From assembly GCA_023213395.1 (NCBI GenBank), contig CM041465.1:108197741-108261740 (forward strand): DNA of 64,000 nucleotides, given 5' to 3'. A model generated the notes under the pieces. The model had not been told where the DNA came from, did not search any database, and saw only the letters and a program-made list of their open reading frames with translations. Position 1 is the first letter of the stretch; every line of letters begins with the position of its first letter. This DNA is from Cycas panzhihuaensis (lineage: Eukaryota > Cycadophyta). Made by a program: the position numbers and the translations under genes. Positions 33,541 through 43,144 of this stretch are shown here, piece after piece.

Positions 33541-34036
33541 GCTTGGATTTTGTGTCACCTATAATGTCTACATCTTCTGCAAGCGGTGGAAGCCGTGGTA
33601 ATCCTGGACGTTCTACCGCTGCGTGGATCCTCCGTAGCCCTTCTGGACATGATCTCCTCCACTCTGGGATCTTCCTCCTAGAGGCTACCAACAATGAAGC
33701 TAAGTATACGACTGTTATTGAAGCCCTCACTGATGCTCTCCATTTCCATCACGGATCCATTGTTTTGATTTGCGACTCTCAAGTTGTGGTGTCTCATCTC
33801 ACCCAGGTTTACCAGGTGTGATGCCCTCACTTGAGGACTCTTGCTTCTGCTGCCAGATCTCTCCTGGCCTGTTTTTCTTCCGTTGATATCCAGCATATCC
33901 CTCGGGCCCTCAACGCTGAGGCAGATGGCCTCGTTCGCCTCATCCTTGAGTGCCGCCTCTCCCTTCTTGTTGACCGTCCCTGGGGTTTGCCTGGCCTCCC
34001 CCTCCCCCAAGCCCTGTGTCGTCATCATTTTGCTTG
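33541..34036 (+). pseudogene. Element A archaeal-type RNase H (aRNH)
   Basis: Reads SGGSRGNPGRSTAAWIL (the family FTDGGSRGNPG with the Asp region changed), then LLEATNNEAKYTTVIEAL (the family has NNEAEY; Glu-Ala-Lys here), IVLICDSQVVVSHLTQVY (third acidic residue kept) and IPRALNAEADGLVRLIL (last motif, AD kept). The GGSRGNPG start is typical of bacterial/archaeal-type RNase HI and unlike the gypsy RNase H. A second RNase H of this type is a known hallmark of plant Tat elements. One in-frame TGA at 33,819-33,821 corresponds to CGA in D. It lies at the 3' end, after the antisense gene and just before the LTR block. Confidence 0.78.
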
Positions 34037-34370
34037 ATCCGATTCGCACCTCGGCGGGTTACTAATGAGGTAAAACTATGGTACCCACTATTTGTTCTTT
34101 ATTTAGCTATGCATGTTCCTTTGCATTCTTTGTGGTGGGGGCAGCCCCCTCACCTATCTCATTCTTCCAGTCGGTTTCCAGGTGGCCCATAGGCAGCCCC
34201 TATGTTGTCTCCACCACCGCTTTCGTATCCATGCGTCACCTTACGACACTCATGGCACCCTTGCCTCTTGTTATGATCTTGATTGATATATCTATACACA
34301 TGTACTCTTGAGTTGTGTTGCGGCATTCACCATCGCACCGGGCTTTCGGCATGAGGCTCTGCGCGAGGCG
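34037..34370 (+). other. Element A block between RNase H and 3' LTR
   Basis: A non-coding block conserved in D (20,812-21,120) and partly in B. It includes GGTGGGGGCAGCCCCCTCACC (split as GGTGGGGGC and AGCCCCCTCACC; 34,133-34,153), whose core GGGGGCAGCCCCC is an inverted repeat. The last ten bases before the LTR are GCGCGAGGCG, a weak candidate polypurine tract. Confidence 0.4.
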
Positions 34371-36955
34371 TGTTTCACAGCTCGGGAATGGATACGGAAT
34401 CACCGACTCAGGTAAGTGCAGGTATGTCTCTTGCATTATCATCACTAGCTTTTACTGGATGTTTGCTTGTGTGTCTGCATGTGTATGACTTTGTGGGCGA
34501 CCTTGTAATCATCCACACTTATTTTAGCCTATGACGACTATAGCAGGGGCACACTCCCAGCGAGTGTGGCACCCTGGTGACCACATTACTTCCCGCATCT
34601 ACCCTCCTCACTCCAGGATCCACTAGGTTTGTGCCACCTCTGCCCGTGTGATGAACCGTCATCGTTTGGTCAACTCGCCACCTTGGTTGGGCCCTATTTT
34701 TGCTCCTTTGGACCCGTTTTGTTGGCTTGTTTGCTCCCAAGTAGGTGTTCTAGCTTTCTATTAGTCTTTTCGGTCATTTGCCCCCAGCCTAGACTGGCTG
34801 GTGGGCCCCATTTTTGGCTCTAGGTGCGTCTGCATTTGGATTTTTTTGATGCAGGAATATCCATGATCTGCAGAAATTCTCGGCGGTACGACTATCTCAG
34901 GTGCTTTTTAAAAATCTGCCATGGCAATTTTGCATTTATTGCAAAACTGCCACGTGGCTCGTGCCTTGTTTCTCTCCTAGCTACGCCCTAATCGCCCGCT
35001 TTAGGGTTTTGCTTGAGTACTTAAGCCCTTTTTGGCTCATTTTCAAGGATTCTTTGTCTCACTTTTGGAATTGCTCTCAAGGAAACATCATCACCTTACT
35101 GCTCTTCTACATTGTCTACTCACTCTTGGACCAACGTCCCTCCTTGACACTGACTCTCCTTTAGCGTGGCTGAGACATTCTCCCGGCCCTCAAACGCCTT
35201 GGAGGGCCCCTTTGGAGTGGTTTCTAGTTGATCTTTGCCGGGCAGCCTGGCGCCCCAAGTGCGAGTGTTTCCCATCACATCTCCGTAGCAGGGTCTCAAA
35301 CCTGCTCTACTTCAGATCTGGGCTGATTTCTCAGCCCCTCTTCACTGCTCCTTGGCTGAGGCAAACCCCTTGCCTCTCCTTTTCAGGTATTCCTTGTTTT
35401 GTACTGGTTTTTCTTGTGATATTTATGCTTAAGCTTGTTTGCTCTTGCTTATTTCTTGAGAGTTGGTTTTCCTCCCTTTTGAGGACTGCTATACCACTCT
35501 TTCTGTGCTTCTTGCCTGCGTTTTCTGCTCAAGGTAGCGGCATTGAGGGGTGGCATAGGTTTTAGAGAGGAGCTGGGTGGATTCCGTACCACCTTCCACA
35601 CTCCCTAAGCAGCTCTAAGCCCTCCAAAGCCTCCCTTTCGTCCCGTGCTGCCCTTGGCTTGTAAACAAGGGTTTGAAGGCTCCCTTTGGTTGCCCAAACC
35701 GGTATTTGTCAAGTTGCAGCTCTGATTTGGGGCCTTTTGCTCAGGTTTGGGCATCACCCATAAGTCCCAACCGCCGGTTTTTGCTTCACCTTTTCTTCCC
35801 GGTCACCCAGTTTGCTCCTCATAGTATCCCGGTTAGCTGCGGGTGTCCTTGGGCTTCTCCTTGCCCTTTTTGCTGTCATTTCTAGCCCTTGCTCTTGCCT
35901 TTATCCTCGCTACCTCGTGGCTCTTGAGGGGGGGTTAGGGCACCATTTGCGGGAGGTAGGCCACTCCGAGGCTTACCCAATCATCTACTTTCACCTTGGT
36001 CTCTTTCTTTTGGTACTTTCATTATTGGATTAGCACGAACGCATGTATATTCAGATTCTCATTTATTTTACTTAGGCATATATTGTTAGAGTTTTGTGTT
36101 GCATGTTAGTGTTCTTCCTTCGGGAAGAGAGAGAGACCGCTATTACTTACAGGTATTCGGGAAGCGTAGAGAACATCGCCCGTTGGTCTCGTTACCGGTA
36201 AGCACCTTTGCATGCGTTGTGTTTTTATGTTGTTTCATTTATTAGTTGGTGCTTCCTTTCTTTCTTTGGTTTCACATGTGATTTTCCGGGGAAGGTAAGG
36301 AAGCCCCTCTTTCGCCCGCCACAACATCTCGCATCCAGTACGTCGCATGGAGTGGTTGGGTGCTCCTCAAGAAGGCTTCTTCATCTCGCACGCCCTCTGT
36401 CCAGGTGCACGTTTTGCCCCCCTTTGCTACCTCTTTTTTCCTTTTATTTCTCTCTTAGTAACTAGCACATTGAAAGATAAAAGGGGAAAATTGGTTTGGT
36501 ACTTGTTTGCGATTCGTTTGTCTTGTTACATGTATCTTTACCATTCGTAGGAAAGATTGTAGGAGCCCTCCTCTCCCCTACCTTCCCTTCTCTCTCCTTA
36601 ACCACACAAGTGCCTTGCTTCTCGCACCACTCGTGTACCTGGTTAGGTTGTGTAGGCTTACTCTTGGCCTATCTCCATTAGGCCCTCTCTTCCCCCCTTC
36701 TGGCCACCCAAGGGTGGGAGGATCCTACCTCTAGGTCAACCCAGGTTTGCCCTACACACCTTCACCCCTTGTTTGAAGCGGTGAAGGGTCACCTGATAGT
36801 AGCCATACTCTATTGCAGGTCCTGAACTCGTGCTCCGGTGCACGGGGCGCTCTGCGTGATAGTTACTCACCTTTTAGGTTCCACCTTCTATCATTTCACC
36901 ACTCACTCTCCCCCACACCTATCAGTTAGGTAGTTATCCCATAGCAGTGCGTCCA
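34371..36955 (+). repeat. Element A 3' LTR
   Basis: About 2.6 kb, TGTTTC at the start and GTCCA at the end. It matches the truncated 5' LTR at 1-2,125. TATA-like TACTTAAG lies at 35,018-35,025, a GTAAG donor-like site at 34,412 and the mini-exon at 36,153-36,197. Directly after 36,955 comes element E sequence in the opposite orientation, so this is the true right edge of A. Confidence 0.92.
36153..36197 (+). other. Splice-bounded mini-exon in LTR (A 3' copy)
   Basis: 45 nt between ACTTACAG and GTAAGC, in register with the 5' LTR copy at 1,323-1,367. Confidence 0.5.
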
Positions 36956-38153
36956 TAATCATTTTGGAGCAGTGGCAACAGTAGGGGGACCACACCCCAT
37001 TGCAGAGTGGGCCCTGATGGTCCATAAGTGGCAGACCAGGCTTAAGGGGACAGAGGACCAGGCCCATGTCTGATGTTCAGTGGAGGCTACATCGTTGGAC
37101 CTCCTCACTATGACATATTATGTGGTAGATCCGTATAGGGCAGTGAGATGGGACAGTGACGATGAGGCAGGCGAAGCAGGGGCACTCCCAGGTGATGACG
37201 ATGATGATGGAGATGGAGGAGATGGGGCTAGCCTGTCACAACCTGTAGGAGAGGCAGGCCCATCAGGGACAACAGGATGAGCAATAGGGCCATCAGGGAT
37301 TACCGGTAGAGAGGCAGGCCCATTAGGGGCTGCAGAGGAGAGTAGGGGGCTAGTGACGAGGGCCCGTAGGCTACGGATCCTGAGGAGATCCAGAGAGGCG
37401 ACAACTGAGCCAATCCCAGTGAGGAGAGAGGCTCAGACAGAGGTGGTACCTAAGGAGGAGGTACCAGCAACTGGCAGAGAGCTAGGAGCAGAGGTTATCG
37501 TACAGATAGAGGAGCCAGCGGTTGCGGTAGGTGAGACCTTACCTCCTCATCATTTGATAGCTAGATGGATAGTTTGATTTGGTTTTATTTTGGTATACAG
37601 TTGGATATATACTGACATATGGTATGTTGGGTTTGCAGGTACCACAGAGATCCAGTGATTAGTGGAGGCCATGGTGAGGGAGATGTTCCCTCAAGTATAC
37701 GCAGAGGGGCAACCGCCCATCCAGATCGAGGATGCACCTAGATTAGCAGATACCCACATGACAGCATTCACCCCATTGGCAAGGGCGAGAGATATATGGG
37801 CTGCAAAGTCCCAGGTGCATATAGCATTCAGGGGATAGATGCAACGAGAGTTGGACCAGGCTCGGGTCATGCGAGATGCATTACAGAGTTGCGTACAGGC
37901 ACTAGAGGCATAGGGCAGAGCCAGAGGAGATATGGGCAGTCATATCCAGGTGGTGATGCTAGAGGAGACACTCTAAGGGATGGAGGAGAGGTTGCGCCTC
38001 ATAGAGGTAGAGCAGGATCATATCCAGGTGCGATACGACTGACTGGTCCAGGATATGGCAGCATCGAGGTCGGCACGGAGTAGGACTTAGACCCATATGG
38101 CAATTATAACCCCGAGGAGGCCACGAGATGAGGGGAGCGAGGCGGGGAGCTCG
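36956..38153 (+). pseudogene. Element E antisense gene, 5'-truncated by element A
   Basis: On the plus strand, hence antisense to E. Exon 1 (36,956-37,530) begins mid-gene and encodes MVHKWQTRLKGTEDQAHV, VEATSLDLLTMTYYVVDPY, WDSDDEAGEAG with an Asp-rich run, and VTRARRLRILRRSRE. The intron is 37,531-37,638. Exon 2 encodes LVEAMVREMFPQVYAEGQPP and a long charged coiled-coil-like helix to about 38,090. Stops within it (near 37,110, 37,278, 37,655, 37,835, 37,910) are mainly single-base transitions. The PMD core lies outside the window because A inserted at 36,955. Confidence 0.7.
37531..37638 (+). other. Intron of antisense PMD gene, element E
   Basis: GTGAGACC...TTTGCAG, 108 nt. Removing it joins AVAV-G to TTEI in frame (phase 1), matching the continuous GTTEIRRLIEA protein in the other copies. 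Boundaries and length agree with the A intron. Confidence 0.65.
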
Positions 38154-38879
38154 TAGAGACTGAGGAGGAGTCTCAGAGGGATGTGGTCCCTAAGAGAGGG
38201 ATCACGCAAACCAGGAGATGGTACCCCGAGGCAGGGGGCGTGATGGTGTGGGATGTATGTATTTAATTTTGACAGGGGAAAGCACGGGCCTCTAGGAGGT
38301 CATATATATAGAGTCATATGATTGTAACCCCCCTGCAAGGACACTGGCTTCCCGTATGTATGACATGGCATCTGATTTTGATGTATATATATAGACGGGG
38401 TAATTGGTACCCCATTTTGATATGAGATGATGTGTATATCATGTGTGGTAGATGACATGTATGTTTTTTTATGTATGTTATAGATGCTTTGTTATAAGAT
38501 GTACATATTTCCTTCCATACATGGCCATATATCTAATAGGAGCACACATGACTACCATGCATAGAGGTGATAGATACATGTGGGGCTAGAAATAAAGCAA
38601 CACGCACGTCCATGGAGGAGGATAGCAGGATATGCAAAGGAAATACCAAGCAAGAGGGGGGAGTAACGATACTCCAGAGTGTCGTCCTAACTGGGGGGTG
38701 CCCAAATAGGAAGACAAGAGTCCCAAAAGGATATGGGAACACGGGTTCCGTGGGAGGAACCAGAAAGAAACGAAAGAGGCCATTTTAAGTTGACATTCCA
38801 CCTGTGGCTAGGAGAAATGGGAACAACTTAAGATGGTAGTTTAGTCTCATTTCAGAGCGTGGGTAAAGTGACAACGAGG
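38154..38879 (-). other. Element E untranslated stretch after integrase
   Basis: No gene is seen. It has the same order of blocks as in A, B and D in reverse: the complement of CTAAACTACCATCTTAAG near 38,830-38,847, an ATATATATAGA run (38,384-38,394) and a GTCATATATATAGAGTCATATGA-like part near 38,298 (split as GTCATATATAT and AGAGTCATATGA). Confidence 0.5.
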
Positions 38880-39262
38880 TCACGAGTAAAACTTCTTGAG
38901 GAATTTCTCATTAACAGCTTTCTCAAACTCAAGAACTTCTAGGGTGACAATCCTATAAGCACCATTACCGAGGGTCTTGATAATGATAAAAGGGCCAACC
39001 CATCTAGGTTTGAATTTGGTCAAACGGTCATGAAGATATTCTAATTTGAGGACGTGGCCCCCGGAAAATAAAGGACGGGAATGAAGATGTTTATCGTAGG
39101 TCCTTTGTAAGTGAGCTTTGGATGCCAGGTTAGCCTAATAAGTGGCTAAACGTCTCTCATCCAAAGCTTTGAGGTCCATGAGGTGAGCCTAGTCGATCGA
39201 CTCGTTATCGATGAGACCCCAAAGAGAGACTTGTAAGGAAGGAATCTCCACTAGGTGGGGCG
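38880..39262 (-). pseudogene. pol: Element E integrase C-terminal part
   Basis: Minus strand: VEIPSLQVSLWGLIDNESID, LASKAHLQRTYDKHLHSRPL, LEYLHDRLTKFKPRWVGPFI, NGAYRIVTLE and FLKKFYS to a stop at 38,880. This is the end of the integrase, including the GPY/F-type module, which normally contributes to target binding. Two in-frame stops occur. Upstream at 39,250-39,262 it joins the linker segment DDEALLEHLVGSAP directly, so RT, both-strand catalytic cores and the integrase core are all missing, with a junction different from A and from B/D. Confidence 0.8.
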
Positions 39263-39880
39263 CGGAGCCCACTAAGTGCTCGAGCAAGGCTTCATCATCT
39301 TCAAAGTAATCCACCCCATGGATGACCTTACTCTGAATAGATAAAATGCTAGAGGAAGTGGAGGCAACTGGACTGTGATGGTCATCAGGTTACCTGTCTT
39401 CCTCATGAGACTCTAAGAGAGAGTCAAAAACGGTTCTTTGGAAGGAGTGAAAGGCAGTTCTTCAAAGCCATCACCTGCGAGGGGTGATGAAGAGGAAGAA
39501 TTGGCAATGGACGAGTCAACACAAGTGATGACATGCGACACATAAGAGTGGCTAGTCTCACCAATGAAAGAGGTTCTAGATGGGAATCTAGAATGGGATG
39601 GGTATGACCTACTGGTGCAGAGGAAGGAAACAGGGTGGAGACAATCCTCATCCTTATCGTGTGACTCATCGTCATTAAATGAGACGAGGTACCCATAGCT
39701 CCCAATGCCAATAGGAGTGAAATACGTGAGACTAGGAAAAGAAGATGCAGGATCTTCCTCAGACGAATTAGGTATACTAATGGAGTAAGCTAGGCCATAA
39801 GCAGAAGGGCCTTGGCTTGCCTGATTGACAGGATGGGTTTGTTTGGCAAGTGGGCATTCACAAGAAATAACCCTCATTCA
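39263..39880 (-). pseudogene. pol: Element E protease-RT linker
   Basis: Minus-strand frame with few breaks: FPSLTYFTPIGIGSYGYLVS, DDESHDKDEDCLHPVSFL, TSFIGETSHSYVSHVITCVD, GDGFEELPFTPSKEPF and VDYFEDDEALLEHL. It matches A and B and shows what an intact linker looks like. Confidence 0.7.
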
Positions 39881-40650
39881 TCCATCATAGACGAATTTAA
39901 GTTGCCTTCACAGAGTTGAACACACGACTCCCATCTAGTCAAGCCATGGTTGACCTAAGAGAAGGTTATAGTCGACGTCGACGTCAAGGACTACAACATT
40001 AGCAAGGACAGTCTTGCCCTTGAGAGTGAGTGGGATAGTGACAGATCCCAATGAGGTCTTTTCGCTACCATCATAGCCTTGACATCGCCATGGAATAGGT
40101 TCTAAGGCAGAAATACCAAGCTCTTGCATAACTCCTTCATGGAAGTTCCACTGATGTTCCCTTTCACATGTTCCCTCGCAGGGTACAATCGGGTGTATCG
40201 ATGGTAATAGTGAATGGGAAGTTCCACTGATGTTCCCTTTCACATGCGGGAGGAAGGTCCTTAGGATCAAAAGAAATAACGGGTTCATGACTTTGGGTGA
40301 TGCCCAAAGCATAGACGGGCGTGTCATTCGATCTTAAAGCCTCTAAGAGGAGAGCCCGAAGCTCGGGATAACTCCTTAAAACATCTATCAAGGACACTCC
40401 TGCAGCAACGGTTTGAAGCTCATCCATGATGGAGAAAGACTTACCCTTTACAGTAGGTTGGGTAAGTGCCCTTTGAAAATTGTAATGACCGGGGCGCACA
40501 AGAATGGCCTTGGGGAAGAGAGGTACTACCGAAGGAGGGTTATCTGGAAGAGGATTGGAAGGAGTTGAGGAAGAAGCATCGGCTACTTCTTTGGAGGCTT
40601 GAGACCAGGTAAGGGCATACGAAGAAGTAGCCTTAATCATTTGGATCACC
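39881..40650 (-). pseudogene. pol: Element E aspartic protease with active site replaced
   Basis: Minus strand: SIMDELQTVAAGVSLIDVLR, ISFDPKDLPPACEREHQWNF, PFTITIDTPDCTL. Then, where the others have the DNGSS active site, a second copy of the EREHQWNF coding segment appears. It resumes at VMQELGISALEPIPWRCQGY and continues to VDYNLLLGQPWLD. The 30-bp sequences at 40,141-40,170 and 40,217-40,246 are identical. The catalytic Asp is therefore gone and a stop has been introduced. Confidence 0.8.
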
Positions 40651-42977
40651 TTCTTCCCCTTGTTCTGGGGCTCCGAAGGTGATGGGGTGTGACGGTTAGG
40701 GGAACAGGAGGAAGAGGGTGAATCCTGGGCACCCTTCCCTTTATCGCGGGAAGGATGGGAATTTGGTGATCTTCCTTGATTCTAGTTATTCTTGGATTGA
40801 GTGTTGCGATCACGTTCCCCATATTTGGGGAATGGATCCTTATGAACTGGTTGGTCTAAATTAGGCCTTGAGGCCTGTTTAGGGGAGGAGTCACGTCGAG
40901 GGGCATCCTTAGGATGCTGGGCCCTACAACGTGAGTCATCATGGAAGTACTCCCTATGAATGGAGCACCACTTCTTCTCAAGCGAGGGGTCTATCTTCCT
41001 TACTTGAGTTGACTGGGTGTTTCCATTCTTAGGGAGGGAAGCTTGGGTAGCTTGTTTAATTTATTTGTTAGAAGTTGGAGATGAAGGGGCTTGAAGTTTA
41101 AGCTCCTTCATCATATCTTCAAATGAACGTATGGCAGAAGTAAGGGGGTCTAAGGTCTTCTCAGTTGGATGAGAAGAAGACCTAGAAGATTGTTGTGGTT
41201 TGGTATCCTTGGTTGGAGGTGGTACCTCACGTTGCTATGAGGGATTGAGATTCTTCTTGAGTCCAACCTGGATCTCAATAGCCTCTAACACTAAGCACTT
41301 TGTAATCATAGAGTCGCATGTGGTTGCCTCCATTTTAAAGACTTCCACATATACTTCGGGATGAAGTGCATTAACGAAAAGGTCTCTCTTCAACTCCTCA
41401 TACAACGTGGCCTTAGTAGAGTGAAGAAGGTCATGGAATCATCAAACAAAGTCACGATTCATCTCATCATAGCCTTGTTTAAGCGATAAGAGTGATTTCA
41501 TTATGCTCTCAAATGGACACGTTACATCAAAGTAATTGATGAATCCGTCCACCAATTGCTGGAATGAAAAGATAGAGTGGGCAGGGAGGTGATAAAACCA
41601 CTTAAGGGCATCACCCTACAAAGATCGTGGAAACAATTTTATTAAGATATGGTTGTAAGCCCAGTAATCAATACATACCATAGAAAAACTATGCACGTAT
41701 TTTGTTAGGTCTTGCGAGGAAGTTTCGTCAAATCTAGGAACTTTGGGAGAGTGAGGCGGCAGATTAGTTCTTAATGCCTCAATAGATAGAGGTGTCGATC
41801 TATAGTCCATGAAGGAACGTGCCCTTGCCTGGACTGTAGGATCAACGAATGATGTAGTAGGTAGTGAGCAAGGAACAGATAGGAGTGGCAAACACATCCC
41901 TCCTTGAGGAAATACCCCTTGCTAGAAGGGGGCTTGAGGATAATCACCTTGAAAGGGAGTTGGGTTCCCTTGTGAAGGTGTAGTGAAAGAGGCCATGCTA
42001 GATGGCAAAAAAGGAGGGTGTAGAACCGAGTTTTGCCCATATGGGCTACCTGTAGGTGGTACAACCTCATATAGGTGTAGCGGGTCGACATCATAAGTTG
42101 GAATGCTGTTCCCTTTACCCTACCCCCAAGGTTGAGAAGTGTGACTTGGGAGTATATAAAAGGAAGGGCCAACAAGTTGGTTTTAGGGATATGTGGGAGT
42201 GGGTCCCACATGACTAGTGGTTGAAGAGTTAGTAGGACCGACAGGCCTACTAGAGAAAGTATGTATCACATTGGGGGATGGCACATTAGTTTGGATAGGA
42301 AAGGGTATGCTAACCTTCAATTGAGGAAAGGACATATCGCGAGAAGGTCCCAAAGCACTAGGACCATAATAAGGGATAGAAGATGCGACATGCATCCCTG
42401 AAATAGCGATAGGGATAGAACATGATGAATGTGTAGGCATGAAAGGATTAGTTGTTACAGGAGGAGAAGATGAGGATGAAGAAAGTGGGGGAGGAGTAGA
42501 CGAGGAAGGGGCTCCCCTATGGAAGGCATCTTCAAACCATCTAGGATGTGGTTGAAAATGAGTAGCGCGACAACACTCGTTAAAAGCTTCAGCCACGTCG
42601 GCAGGAGGGGTATCTACATGATCGTAAGAGCTAGACGGGACCTCAAATGAAGTAGATCCCTTAGGATGTTCCTCATAAGAATCACCAACTGAGTGGTAAA
42701 TCTCAAGAGGAAAGGATCCTTCTACTACATGAGTAGAAGGATGAATGTCAAGTGGGTGATGTCAGCCACCCGGGTAGTAAATAGGATCATCACCCTCCTG
42801 GGTGGATCCCAGAATAGAAGAGGGAAACTCATGAGTTCCTGAAGCTAATGTGTGGTAGGCCCAATCAGAAGGGTATCCTTCCATAGTCGAATCAGAATCC
42901 GATGAAGGAAGAGGACGATACCTAGGATCTTCTAACAATGGAGGTAAGCCACGTAAGCGACGAGAGAAGCGTCACAT
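40651..42977 (-). pseudogene. gag: Element E gag
   Basis: Start ATG at 42,977 is followed immediately by TGA where B has CGA. RFSRRLRGLPPLLEDP follows in the same frame. The Pro/Ser-rich region is at 42,600-42,050, the gag domain at about 41,740-41,270 (VPRFDETSSQDLTKYVHSFS, the MKSLLSLKQG-like segment), and the CHHC knuckle CSIHREYFHDDSRC at about 40,925-40,972 keeps all ligands. A basic linker lies before the protease. Stops are scattered single-base changes and few indels are present, in contrast to B and D. Confidence 0.83.
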
Positions 42978-43125
42978 ACAAAGCTAACCAACACTTTAGA
43001 AGAAAGAAAGGGTGAGAAAGAGTGTACATTGTGGGCTACCCAATAAAGGAAACGAAGTGGGATGAACCACAAGCAAGTAGCAATACCAATAGAAAAGAGC
43101 GAAGACTAACTCCCTTACTAGCAGA

Positions 43126-43143
43126 TCCCCAGTACAGTCGCCA
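43126..43143 (-). promoter_or_regulatory. Primer binding site, element E (best preserved)
   Basis: Minus strand TGGCGACTGTACTGGGGA, one base after the LTR end at 43,145. 18 bases beginning TGG (complement of the tRNA CCA end). It resembles the tRNA-Arg-type PBS described for Ogre-like elements; the exact tRNA should be checked by alignment. Confidence 0.75.
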
Positions 43144-43144
43144 G

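Larger units (their letters stand above)
1..36955 (+). mobile_element. Element A: Tat/Ogre-like Ty3/gypsy LTR retrotransposon, split by elements B and D
   Basis: A plus-strand LTR element whose 5' LTR is cut by the window edge and whose 3' LTR ends at 36,955. The internal region is broken in two places and rejoins in order: gag stops at 4,358 and resumes at 16,447 after element B; the protease-RT linker stops at 18,344 and resumes at 29,100 after element D. Order: LTR, PBS, gag, protease, linker, RT N-terminus fused to integrase C-terminus, antisense PMD gene, archaeal-type RNase H, LTR. The right flank TAATC (36,956-36,960) should be one target duplication; the left one lies outside. A lies inside the antisense gene of element E. 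It lacks the RT core, so it could move only with enzymes supplied in trans. Lineage is assigned from domain order and motifs, not from a tree. Confidence 0.88.

Noticed and set aside
34371-36955. Separate solo LTR or a further element C
   Set aside because: The internal sequence before it connects back through 29,100 and 16,447 to the gag at 2,300, and its sequence is closest to the LTR at 1-2,125. It is therefore the 3' LTR of A.
37796-38083. A 95-codon plus-strand frame in element E
   Set aside because: It is out of phase with the coiled-coil exon that aligns with A and B; the true frame is interrupted by stops.
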